From Dermacentor variabilis (taxonomy: Eukaryota; Arthropoda; Arachnida; Ixodida; Ixodidae): DNA of 64,000 nt. The stretch covers positions 240,180,584 to 240,244,583 of the forward strand of contig NC_134570.1 of assembly GCF_050947875.1 (NCBI RefSeq), given 5' to 3'. The notes beneath the pieces are model-generated. The model made no database searches. It saw nothing but the letters and a program-made list of their open reading frames with translations, and had not been told where the DNA came from. Position 1 is the stretch's first letter; each line of letters starts with the position of its first letter. Shown piece by piece: positions 37,210-47,700 of the stretch. The translations under genes and the position numbers were made by a program.

Positions 37210-38304
37210 TCAGAATAGCAGAATATTTGAAGTAATAAGGGTGAAGAAAAAGAGAAAAAAAAGAAGAAAAAAAGAAGTTAACGTTAAATATTTTCTGTTA
37301 GAAGAAAGTTCTTGAGGTGTTTTTTTAAATACGGAGGTTGAACGCGAAGTTTTGACACAAAGTGGTATGGAATTCCAAAATGAAAAAGCAGCAAAATGAA
37401 CTGATTGTTTGCCATAGTTGGTGCGCACTTGAGGTAAAATTAGATTATTGTGCAAAGCAAATCTAGTGACATTAGTGTTGATCAGGCAGGTTTTAGGAAT
37501 TATACATGCAGGAACTTCACTATTCAATAACTTAAAAATAAATATACCCAGATTATACATCACAGTTTTTTTGACAGACAGAATGTTATTACGGTGTAGC
37601 AATGGGAGAGCGCTAGTATTATAGGGACTAGAGGTGACTATTCTAATTGCTTGGTTTTGCAAAGTTTGAAGTGAACTGAGGTGAGTATTGTATGTATTTC
37701 CCCAACATATTAACGAGTAGTTAATGTGTGAGTGTATAAAAGCGTAATATAGTGACACAAGTGTAGAACAATTAAAAAATTGGCGGGCTCTAATTAATAA
37801 CCGAATGCCGTAAGCAACTTTCTTTTTGATATTCGAGATATGATGATGAAACTTGAGGTTAGAATCTAGTTCTACCCCTAAGAATGAGCAATGAGTGCTA
37901 GAAGGGATTAAATGGGAACCAAGAATCAGCAATGGAACTGAACAAAATGGTTTCTGGGGGGAATTAAATACAATAAACATGGTTTTCGAGGGATTAATAA
38001 CTAGCCAGTTTGTAACCTTAGCCAAGTCATTATTTAGTTTAGTAACTAAGGACGAAATATTTTTATCGTAGTTAATTATGGTTGTGTCGTCGGCGTACAA
38101 CACACATTGTGAGGATGTTAGACAGTCAGGCAGATCGTTAATGTAAATTAAAAATAATAAAGATCCCAGAATAGAACCCTGCGGTACCCCTAGGTTAGTA
38201 ACCTTGGCTTCCGAAAAAACATTAGAAATTTTAACTATGTTATGTCTATCCTGCAGGTAGGTTCGTAGTAACATTAGCGCTGGCCCAGTTATGCCTAGAG
38301 CTTC
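37210..38304 (-). pseudogene. LINE copy A ORF2, C-terminal reverse transcriptase part
   Basis: Downstream part of the RT domain, in frame with the preceding piece but separated from it by a TAG at 38305-38307. It has the B block GVPQGSILGSLLFLIYINDLP and the catalytic YADD at 38086-38097, followed by thumb and connection sequence (WLVINPSKTMFIVF, GVELDSNLKFHHHISNIKKKV). The C terminus is a long region with spaced hydrophobic residues ending in a Phe/Leu-rich run. No RNase H domain follows. The RT would copy LINE RNA at nicked DNA. The ATG at 38272-38274 is simply the first Met after the stop. The same stop is present in copy B, so it predates the duplication. Confidence 0.88.
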
Positions 38305-39516
38305 CTACTTTAAAAACAAAATGTGATGGTTAATAGTGTCAAAAGCTTTCGTAAAATCAATAAGAACTGAACCAGCAAAACACCCTTTATCAATAGCTTC
38401 TTTTAAGCGATCCGTTAGGAAGATAAGTGCAAGGTCGGTTGAATAGCCAGGACGAAAACCATACTGAGAATTGGAAAGAATATTAAATTTAGACAGGTAA
38501 TTGGTTAATCGAGTAACAGTCAACTTTTCAATCACTTTACTAAAGAATGGAAGTATACATATTGGGCGGTAATTTGTTAGTAAAGAACGATCGCCTCTCT
38601 TAAAAACTGGAATTACCTTTGCTCGTTTCAGGCCAGATGGAAAAATGCCGGTCCTGAATATTAAATTGATAATAAAACATAAAACATCACATATGAGATG
38701 AGCAATTAGTTTTATGTTACTAGGATGAATATTATCAAGACCGGCACGGGTTACTTTCAGCTTGCGAATGACATCAAGAACCTCATGGGGAGTTGTAGGG
38801 TAAAGAAAAAATGAATGCGGCACACGATTCAGTGACAAAGGACGGCTACTGATGACTGGTTTGTCCGGAAAAAAGGCATCACTGAACGCTCTTGCTATCT
38901 GAAATGGTTGATCATATGTAATGTGATCGTTTGTGATGGTATCGATGAATGAGAGTTGTTCATTTCTGCGCAAAAATGAATTTAAAACTTGCCACTTTTG
39001 CCTCTAGTTGCTGCCAGACTGACCAAGTTTGTGCTCATAGTAGGTCTTCCTCGCATTCTTTATTTTGCTGTTGAGTGCGTTGCAAAATTTTTTGTATCGT
39101 GCAGAGAGGGCGACATTAAAAGGTTGCCTTTTAGTTTTTTTATATAGGTTGTCACGTTTCCGCATATTGGCTAGTATGCTAGCATTTAACCAAGGGTTTT
39201 GAGGAAGGGAGAGGATTTTCTTGCATTTTTTCTTGACGGTATGTGAATCGATTAATGATAACAAAATTGCGGAGAACTGAGAAAAGGCTTCTTGCGGATC
39301 ATTATTTTCAAGGACAGCAGACCAGTCAGTTGTAGCCACAGATTCCAAAAAGGCATCTTTGTTCAGTACGTAGCTGAAGTATGAAATAGTGGGTGACTGC
39401 GGCTCTGAGTTGAGTAAAATAAAGATAGGATAATGGTCTGTTATGTCGACATCAAGGATACCAGCCTCTGGCGGTGACGTCATGTTGCTTAGCGCATGAT
39501 CTAGTAGTGCCCTCAT
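38305..39516 (-). pseudogene. LINE copy A ORF2, endonuclease end and N-terminal reverse transcriptase part
   Basis: One register containing the end of the endonuclease (DVDITDHYPIFI, the conserved Asp-His pair), a linker, and the first RT blocks: NYRPICILPFFSKVIEKL, SQYGFRPGYSTDLAL and SVLIDFTKAFDTINHHIL (first catalytic Asp). It is interrupted by a private TAG at 39004-39006, caused by a single base change at 39005 (T here, G at 53755 in copy B, where the frame reads through). It ends at the shared TAG at 38305-38307. The upstream endonuclease frame is in another register, joined by a frameshift near 39510. Residue differences from copy B are limited to one Arg/Thr at about 38598. Confidence 0.88.
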
Positions 39517-40129
39517 TTATCTTATTACAACGAGTAGGTAGCGTTACCAAACATTCAAAACCGTAACTCTGAAAACAGTTGCTATAAAGGGAGCAGGTAG
39601 GGGAAGTGTCATCCAGAAGGTTTATATTGATATCGCCCATAATAACTACATTCTTGTTATTAAATGATAGTTTCTCTAGGGATTGATCGAGGGCAGAACA
39701 AAAGTCAATGTAAGATGAAGACGGTGATCTGTAAATGCAACCAAAAATAAAGTTTCTGTTATCAGCCTGAAGAAAAGGATGATTGAATTCTAACCAAACA
39801 GATTCACAGTTAGTTAGCTTTAAGTCGAGGTCATGACGACGTTTATAGCTAAGATGTGATGATACGTAAACGGCCACACCACCATGACTGCTAGTTTGTC
39901 TATGACAGTATTCGGCTGAGTAAGAAGGGAAGGAAAATAAGTTTTTGTCGTCATTGCAGAGCCAAGTCTCAGTAAAGCTAATGATGGTAAATCGAAAAGA
40001 GAGCGTTGACAGAAGGGAATTAAAGTCGTCATAGTGTTTCCGCAAACTTCGTGCGTTGAAATGAACGGCCGAGCATGAACTATTAGTTTTTAGTTCATTT
40101 AATTGGTTAGTTGAAAAATACGCGGACAT
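39452..40129 (-). pseudogene. LINE copy A ORF2, APE-type endonuclease part
   Basis: Start of ORF2. The endonuclease/exonuclease/phosphatase fold is recognisable from its ordered motifs: VHFNARSL, FTETWL (catalytic Glu), HGGVAVYVSSHL, FGCIYRSPSS and VVIMGDININLL. This enzyme nicks the target strand to prime reverse transcription. The frame leaves the correct register near 39510, just after LPTRCNKINEGT. The last 20 or so residues are out-of-frame translation, and the true continuation is in the overlapping piece at 39004-39516. ORF2 starts 57 bp after the ORF1 stop. The identical frameshift occurs in copy B. Confidence 0.88.
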
Positions 40130-40186
40130 GTTTGTTTTTGTTATTAGCGAGGGTTTCTGAAAAGTTTCCCAAGGTATAGAGCTGTA

Positions 40187-41013
40187 TTAAGTAAATACAG
40201 CCAAGTCAGATTCGTTAGCAATGCGAAACACCCTACTAGCGATGCTCTTGCGGGCTTTAATCTGGCAGTTATCGGTCCAGAGGAAATTCCATTTCTTAGC
40301 CTTCTTTAATGACAGGGCTTTAGATAATAGTGCTTTGTTCTGCGATGTCAAGTGATCGTTGACATACACTTTAGTGTCCTGAACTAGTCCAGAGAAGCCG
40401 ATGTCACTGAGGCAAAGCTTCGCTTTTCGCGCCTTGCTGACGAAGTCTGCTTTCTTTGTTCGAGAGTAAAACCGGGTGATCACGTTTTTTTGTTTTCATC
40501 TTTGGTTGGAACGCGGTGAACGACTTCCAGATCGATGGGTGAGACAGGACAGCCAATTTTATCTCCGATTGTCTGAATGATTATGTTGCAATCTTCACCT
40601 TGAGTGCACGGAATGCCTTTGATCTCTACGTTGTTTATCCTTGAATACTGCTCTAAATCAGACAGTTTGCGAGAGAGAGTACTGTTTTCCAACTTGATTT
40701 CATGGCATTCAGTAGTGAGTGAGGTGTTTTGCAGTTTCAGCTCTTTGTTTTCACTAACGAGCAAGGCGTTTTCTGAGCGCAGTTTTTCAACCATGTCGTT
40801 GAGAAATTCAACGCTCGAGACCAGGTTACGGATCTGTTCTTTCATTTCATCAAAATCTATGCCAGCAGCCTTAAATCTTACCATTAGCTTGACTGCTATG
40901 TCTTCTTCAAGTTTACCGATCCCATTTCCTAATTTTGATTCGAGTTCATCGATTCTTTTCGCGAGCTCAGCACAAGTGGGCATAGTGAAAACAGCCTTGA
41001 AACACGCATGCAA
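40187..41013 (-). pseudogene. LINE copy A ORF1 (coiled-coil RNA-binding protein, frameshifted)
   Basis: ORF1 of the LINE, the presumed RNA-binding chaperone of the retrotransposition particle. The first piece (40480-41013, 177 codons) opens with a heptad-rich coiled coil (about residues 14-125, with IDELESKLGNGIGKLEE and repeated Leu/Asn-Glu spacing). It then has LSDLEQYSRINNVEIKGIP, which matches the start of the RRM-like domain of L1-type ORF1 proteins. The second piece (40187-40483) carries FVSKARKAKLCLSDIGF and continues the basic C-terminal domain. The shift between them falls at a run of seven A (40485-40491 on the opposite strand), so a one-base loss is the simplest cause. The Met at 40981-40983 (MPTCAELAKRI) is an alternative start. 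Copy B is identical here. Confidence 0.8.
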
Positions 41014-41128
41014 GAAAACAGAACCTTCCTAAAACTGCGCTTACACAAGGCACGGAATATATGTGGCAGCAGCGACAGCAAAGCAACAAAACCAAAGATA
41101 AAGTGCTCAAGCACAGAAATACTGACCT

Positions 41129-41719
41129 GCACAAGCAGAAAAACGCGCTTAATAGGTGTTCACTGTGCCGTCGGCGCTGCCAATGATGCCGCCTGTCGAA
41201 GCTTCCACGCCTTAAGTAGCGACGAACTCTGGTGTCCGCCTCAGCCGCTAGGGTCGCAGGTACCGCGATGACTCAGGTGACGTTTATCTTGCACGTGTCG
41301 CGATGTCAGGCGGCCAGCATCGAAAACTTGATGACTCAGGTGACCTTGTTCCTCTTGCACGTGTCGCGATGTCAGGTGGCCAGCACCGAAAGCTGCACAA
41401 GCAGAAAAACGCGCTTAATAGGTGTTCACTGTGCCGTCGCCGCTGCCAATGATGCCGCCTGTCGAAGCTTCCACGCATTAAGTAGCGACGAACTCTGGTT
41501 TCCGCCTCAGCCGCTAGGGTCGCAGGTACCGCGATGACTCAGGTGACGTTTATCTTGCACGTGTCGCGATGTCAGGCGGCCAGCATCGAAAACTTGATGA
41601 CTCAGGTGACCTTGTTCCTCTTGCACGTGTCGCGATGTCAGGTGGCCAGCACCGAAAGCTGCACAAGCAGAAAAACGCGCTTAATAGGTGTTCACTGTGC
41701 CGTCGCCGCTGCCAATGAT
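41129..41719 (-). promoter_or_regulatory. LINE copy A 5' UTR tandem repeats (266-bp unit, 2.2 copies)
   Basis: GCACAAGCAGAAAAACGCGC starts at 41129, 41395 and 41661, giving a period of 266 bp. The third copy is cut after 59 bp at the element's 5' end. Inside each full unit is a 63-bp sub-duplication beginning ATGACTCAGGTGAC (41268 and 41331 in unit 1). Each half contains TGACTCA (AP-1-like), GCACGTGTCGCG (a CACGTG E-box) and GTCAGG. The repeats sit where a LINE internal promoter is expected. About 115 bp of non-repeated 5' UTR separates them from ORF1. Confidence 0.8.
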
Positions 41720-44700
41720 GCTACCCGAATGAGTATTTTGGGCCTAACTAAGCTAACGATGTTTGATAATGGTTCTCTTATTCGCATTACTTGCCTGGGC
41801 CAGGTAACCGAAATAAACAATGCCACCAAATGAATGTGTGTTTGCACGCAAGCTGCCAACAGTGGCTGTCATTTTCGTATTCATTGCTGCCGTTTCAGCA
41901 ACTGTGGCGACATCTTGACTGCGCTTTTACGTGCAGACTGCTAATGGTACCTTTCAAGCGAGCCCTCAACTACTGATATTAATAGCTACCCGAATGAGTA
42001 TTCTGAGCCTAACTATGCTAATGATTTTTGATAATTGTTCGCTTATTCGTATTACTTGCATGGACCAGGTAACCAAAATAAACAATGACATCACATGAAT
42101 GTGTGTTCGCAGGCAAGCTGCCAACAGTGGCTGTCATTTTCGCATTGATTGTTGCTGTTTCACCAACAGTGGCGACGGCTTGACTGCGCTTTGACGTGCA
42201 GAATTCTAATGGTACCTTTCAAGCGAGCCCTCGACTACTGCTATTAATAGCTACCCGAATGAGAATGTTGGACCTAGCCAAGCTAATGATGTTTGATAAT
42301 TGTACTCTTATTCACATTACTTGCCTGGGCCCGGTAATCAAAATAAGCAATGCCATCACGCGAATGTGTGTTTGCACGCAAGCTGCCAACAGTGGCTGTC
42401 ATTTTCGCGTTGATTGCTGCCGTTTCACCAACTGTGGCGACGGCTTGACTGCGCTTTGACGTGCAGACTGCTAATGCTACCTTTCAAGCGAGCCCTCGAC
42501 TACTGATATTAATAGCTACCCGTATGAGTATTTTGGGCCTAACTAAGCTAATGATGTTTGATAATTGTAGTCTTATTCACATTACTTGCCTGGGCCCGGT
42601 AACCAAAATAAACAATGACATCACATGAATGTGTGTTCGCAGGCAAGCTGCCAACAGTGGCTGTCATTTTCGCATTGATTGTTGCTGTTTCACCAACAGT
42701 GGCGACGGCTTGATTGTGCTTTAACGTGCAGACTGCTAATGGTACATTTCAAGCGAGCTCTCGACTACTGCTATTAATAGCTACCCGAATGAGTATTTTG
42801 GGCCTAACTAAGCTAATGATGTTTGATAATTGTTCTCTTATTCGCACTACTTGCCTGGGCCAGGTTACCGAAATAAACAATGCCGTCACATGAATGTGTG
42901 CCTGCACGCGAGCTGCCAACAGTGGCTGTCATTTTCGCATTGATTGTAGCTGTTTCACCAACAGTGGCGACGGCTTGACTGCGCTTTGACATGCAGACTG
43001 CTAATGGTACCTTTAAAGCAAGCCCTCCACTACTGATGTTAATAGCTACCCGTATGAGTATTTTGGGCCTAACTAAGCTAATGATGTTTGATAATTGTAC
43101 TCTTATTCACATTACTTGCCTGGGCCCGGTAACCAAAATAAACAATGACATCACATGAATGTGTGTTCGCAGGCAAGCTGCCAACAGTGGCTGTCATTTT
43201 CGCATTGATTGTTGCTGTTTCACCAACAGTGGCGACGGCTTGATTGTGCTTTAACGTGCAGACTGCTAATGGTACCTTTCAAGCGAGCTCTCGACTACTG
43301 CTATTAATAGCTACCCGAATGAGTATTTTGGGCCTAACTAAGCTAATGATGTTTGATAATTGTTCTCTTATTCGCATTACTTGCCTGGGCCCGGTAAGCA
43401 AAATAAGCAATGCCATCAGGTGAATGTGTGTTTGCACGCAAGCTGCCAACAGTGGCTGTCATTTTCGCATTGATTGTTGCTGTTTCACCAACAGTGGCGA
43501 CGGCTTGACTGCGCTTTGACGTGCAGACTTCTAATGGTACCTTTCAAGCGAGCCCTCGACTACTGCTATTAATAGCTACCCGAATGAGTATGTTGGACCT
43601 AGCCAAGCTAATGATGTTTGATAATTGTACTCTTATTCACATTACTTGCCTGGGCCCGGTAAGCAAAATAAGCAATGCCATCACGTGAATGTGTGTTTGC
43701 ACGCAAGCTGCCAACAGTGGCTGTCATTTTCGCGTTGATTGCTGCCGTTTCACCAACTGTGGCGACGGCTTGACTGCGCTTTGACGTGCAGACTGCTAAT
43801 GCTACCTTTCAAGCGAGCTCTCGACTACTGATATTAATAGCTACCCGTATGAGTATTTTGGGCCTAACTAAGCTAATGATGTTCGATAATTGTACTCTTA
43901 TTCACATTACTTGCCTGGGCCCGGTCAATAAAATAAACAATGACATCACATGAATGTGTGTTCGCAGGCAAGCTGCCAACAGTGGCTGTCATTTTCGCAT
44001 TGATTGTTGCTGTTTCACCAACAGTGGCGACGGCTTGATTGTGCTTTAACGTGCAGCCTGCTAATGGTACCTTTCAAGCGAGCTCTCGCCTACTGCTATT
44101 AATACCTACCCGAATGAGTATTTTGGGCCTAACTAAGCTAATGATGTTTGATAATTGTTCTCGTATTCGCATTACTTGCCTGGGCCAGGTTACCGAAATA
44201 AACAATGCCGTCACATGAATGTGTGTCTGCACGCGAGCTGCCAACAGTGGCTGTCATTTTCGCATTGATTGTAGCTGTTTCACCAACAGTGGCGACGGCT
44301 TGACTGCGCTTTGACATGCAGACTGCTAATGGTACCTTTAAAGCAAGCCCTCCACTACTGATGTTAATAGCTACCCGTATGAGTACTTTGGGCCTAACTA
44401 AGCTAATGATGTTTGATAATTGTACTCTTATTCACATTACTTGACTGGGCGCGGTAACCAAAATAAACAATGACATCACATGAATGTGTGTTCGCAGGCA
44501 AGCTGCCAACAGTGGCTGTCATTTTCGCATTGATTGTTGCTGTTTCACCAACAGTGGCGACGGCTTGATTGTGCTTTAACGTGCAGACTGCTAATGGTAC
44601 CTTTCAAGCGAGCTCTCGACTACTGCTATTAATAGCTACCCGAATGAGTATTTTGGGCCTAACTAAGCTAATGATGTTTGATAATTGTTCTCTTATTCGC

Positions 44701-47700
44701 ATTACTTGCCTGGGCCAGGTTACCGAAATAATCAATGCCGTCACATGAATGTGTGTCTGCACGCGAGCTGCCAACAGTGGCTGTCATTTTCGCATTGATT
44801 GTAGCTGTTTCACCAACAGTGGCGACGGCTTTACTGCGCTTTGACATGCAGACTGCTAATGGTACCTTTAAAGCAAGCCCTCCACTACTGATGTTAATAG
44901 CTACCCGAATGAGTATGTTGGACCTAGCCAAGCTAATGATGTTTGATAATTGTTCTCTTCACATTACTTGCCTGGGCCCGGTAAGCAAAATAAGCAATGC
45001 CATCAAGTGAATGTGTGTTTGCACGCAAGCTGCCAACAGTGGCTGTCATTTTCGCGTTGATTGCTGCCGTTTCACCAACTGTGGTGACGGCTTGACTGCG
45101 CTTTTACTTGCAGACTGCTAATGGTACCTTTCAAACGAGCCCTCGACTACTCATATTAATAGCTACCCGTATGAGTATTTTGGGCCTAACTAATTTAATG
45201 ATGTTTCATAATTCTTCTCTTATTCACATTACTTGCCTGGGCCAGGTAACCAAGATAAACAATGCCATCACATGAATGTGTGCTTGCACGCAAGCTGCCA
45301 ACAGTGGCTGTCATTCTCGCAATGAGTGTTGCTGTTTCACCAACAGTGACGACGGCTTGAATGCGCTTTGACGTGCAGACTGCTAATGGTACCTTTCAAG
45401 CGAGCCCTCGACTACTGCTATTAATAGCTACCCGTATGAGTATTTTGGGCCTAACTAAGCTAATGATGTTTGATAATTGTACTCTTATTCACATTACTTG
45501 CCTGGGCCCGGTAACCAAAATCAACAATGACATCACATGAATGTGTGTTCGCAGGCAAGCTGCCAAGAGTGGCTGTCATTTTCGCATTGATTGTTGCTGT
45601 TTCACCAACAGTGGCGACGGCTTGACTGCGCTTTGACGTGCAGACTGCTAATGGTACCTTTCATGCGAGCCCTCGACTACTGATATTAATAACTACCCGA
45701 ATGAGTATTTTGGGCCTAACTAAGCTAATGATGTTTGATAATTGTACTCTTATTCGCATTACTTGCCTGGGCCCGGTAAACAAAATAAAGAATGCCATCA
45801 CACGAATATGTGCTTGCACGCAAGCTGCCAACAGTGGTTGTCATTCTCGCATTGAGTGTTGCTGTTTCACCAACAGTAACGACGGCTTCAATGCGCTTTG
45901 ACGTGCAGACTGCTAATGGTACCTTTCAAGCGAGCCCTCGACTGCTGATATTATTAGCTACCCGAATGAGTGTTTTGGGCCTAACTAAGCTAATGATGTT
46001 TGATAATTGTTCTCTTATTCGCATTACTTGCCTGGACCAGGTAACCAAAATAAACAATGCCGTCACACGAATGTGTGCTTGCACGCAAGCTGCCAACAGT
46101 GGCTGTCATTTTCGCATTGATTGTTGCAGTTTTACCAACAGTGGCGACGGCTTGACTGTGCTTTAACGTGCAGACTGCTAATGGTGCCTTTCAAGCGTAC
46201 CCTCGACTACTGCTATTAATAGCTACTCGAATGAGTATTTTGGGCCTAACTAAGCTAATGATGTTTGATAATTGTACTCTTATTCTCATTACTTGCCTGG
46301 GCCCGGTAACCAAAATAAAGAATGCCACCATATGAATGTGTGTTTGCACGCAAGCTGCCAACAGTGGCTGTCATTTTCGCTTTAATTGCTGCCGTTTCAC
46401 CAACTGTGGCGACGGCTTGACTGCGCTTTTACGTGCAGACTGCTAATGGCACCTTTCAAGCGAGCCCTCGACTACTGATATTAATAGCTACCCGAATGAG
46501 TATTTTGGGCCTAACTAAACTAATGATGTTTGATAATTGTACTCTTATTTTCATTACTTGACTGGGCCCGGTAACCAATATAAAGAATGCCACCATATGA
46601 ATGTGTGTTTGATTGCAAGCTGCCAACAGTGGCTGTCACTTTCGCGTTGATTGCTGCCGTTTCACCAAGATTGGCGACGGCTTGACTGCGCTTTGACGTG
46701 CAAACTGCTAATCGTACCTTTCAAGCGAGCCCTCAACTACTGATAATATTAACTACCCGAATGAGTGTTTTTGGCCTAACTAAGCTAATGATGTTTGATA
46801 ATTGTTCTCTTATTCGCATTACTTGCCTGGGCCAGGTAACCGAAATAAACAATGCCACCACATGAATGTGTGTTTGCACGCCAGCAGCCAACAGTGGCTG
46901 TCATTTTCGTATTAATTGTTGCTGTTTCACCAACAGTGGCGACGGCTTGACTGCGCTTTGACGTGCAGACTGCTAATGGTGCCTTTCAAGCGTGCCCTCG
47001 ACTACTGCTATTAATAGCTACTCGAATGAGTATTTTGGGCCTAACTAAGCTAATGATGTTTGATAATTGTACTCTTATTCTCATTACTTGCCTGGGCCCG
47101 GTAACCAAAATAAAGAAGGCCACCATATGAATGTGTGTTTGATTGCAAGCTGCCAAAAGTGGCTGTCATTTTCGCGTTGATAGCTGCCGTTTCACCAACT
47201 GTGGCGACGGCTTGACTGCGCTTTGACGTGCAAACTGCTAATCGTACCTCTCAAGCGAGCCCTCGACTATCGATATTAATAGCTACCCGAATGAGTACTT
47301 TGGGCCTAACTAAGCTTGTTTGAAATGTTTGATAATTGTTATCTTATTCGCATTACTTACCTTGGCCAGGTAACCAAAATAAAGAATGCCACCATATGAA
47401 TGTGTGTTAGCACGCAAGCAGCACACAGTGGCTCTCATTTTCGCATTGATTGTTGCAGCTTGACCAACAGTGGCGACAGCTTGACTGTGCTTTAACGTGC
47501 AGACTACTAATGGTGCCTTTCAAGCGAACCCTCGACTACTGCTATTAATAGCTACCCGAATGAGTATTTTGGGCCTAACTAAGCTAATGATTTTTGATAA
47601 TTGTTCTCTTATTCGCACAACTTGCATGGACCAGGTAACCAAAATAAACAATGCCGTCACATGAATGTGTGCTTGCACGCAAGCTGCCAACAGTGGCTGT

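Larger units (their letters stand above)
36774..41719 (-). mobile_element. LINE (non-LTR retrotransposon) copy A, nearly full length, degenerate
   Basis: A 4,946-bp element on the minus strand inserted in the satellite. From 5' (right) to 3' (left): a 5' UTR with 2.2 tandem 266-bp repeats, ORF1 with a coiled coil, ORF2 with APE-type endonuclease and reverse transcriptase, a 3' UTR with a long hairpin, AATAAA and a short hexamer tail. The flanking satellite rejoins exactly (left ...GATATTAATA, right GCTACCCGAATG) with neither duplicated nor missing bases. The two-ORF layout, APE endonuclease, short repeat tail and lack of target duplication suggest the CR1/L2/Rex1 side of the Jockey-like LINEs. 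I cannot fix the clade without a tree. The copy is dead: frameshifts in ORF1 and ORF2 and two stops in ORF2. Confidence 0.93.
30641..45919. repeat. Tandem segmental duplication, unit A (15,279 bp, contains LINE copy A)
   Basis: Aligns with 45920-60934 along its whole length: offset 15279 at the left (30662/45941, 33630/48909, 34890/50169), 14749-14750 across the LINE, and 15015 at the right (44668/59683, 45638/60653). Offset changes of 530 and 265 bp are whole monomers. The same 28-bp stretch from TACCTTTCAAGCG to GACTGCTG stands at the start of unit A, at the A/B junction and at the end of unit B. Confidence 0.93.

Noticed and set aside
40485..40491. Programmed -1 frameshift at the A7 run in LINE ORF1
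   Set aside because: The zero-frame phase (AAC AAA AAA ACG) does not allow good re-pairing in both sites. A one-base loss in a homopolymer is simpler, and the element is broken elsewhere.
40604..41032. 142-codon plus-strand frame opposite LINE ORF1 (and its twin at 55354-55782)
   Set aside because: Ser/Leu/Phe-rich antisense of the coiled-coil coding strand, with no independent support.
41008..41833. Plus-strand frames in the LINE 5' UTR repeats (about 100 codons, repeated)
   Set aside because: They arise from the 266-bp tandem units, lie antisense to the LINE and partly run into satellite.
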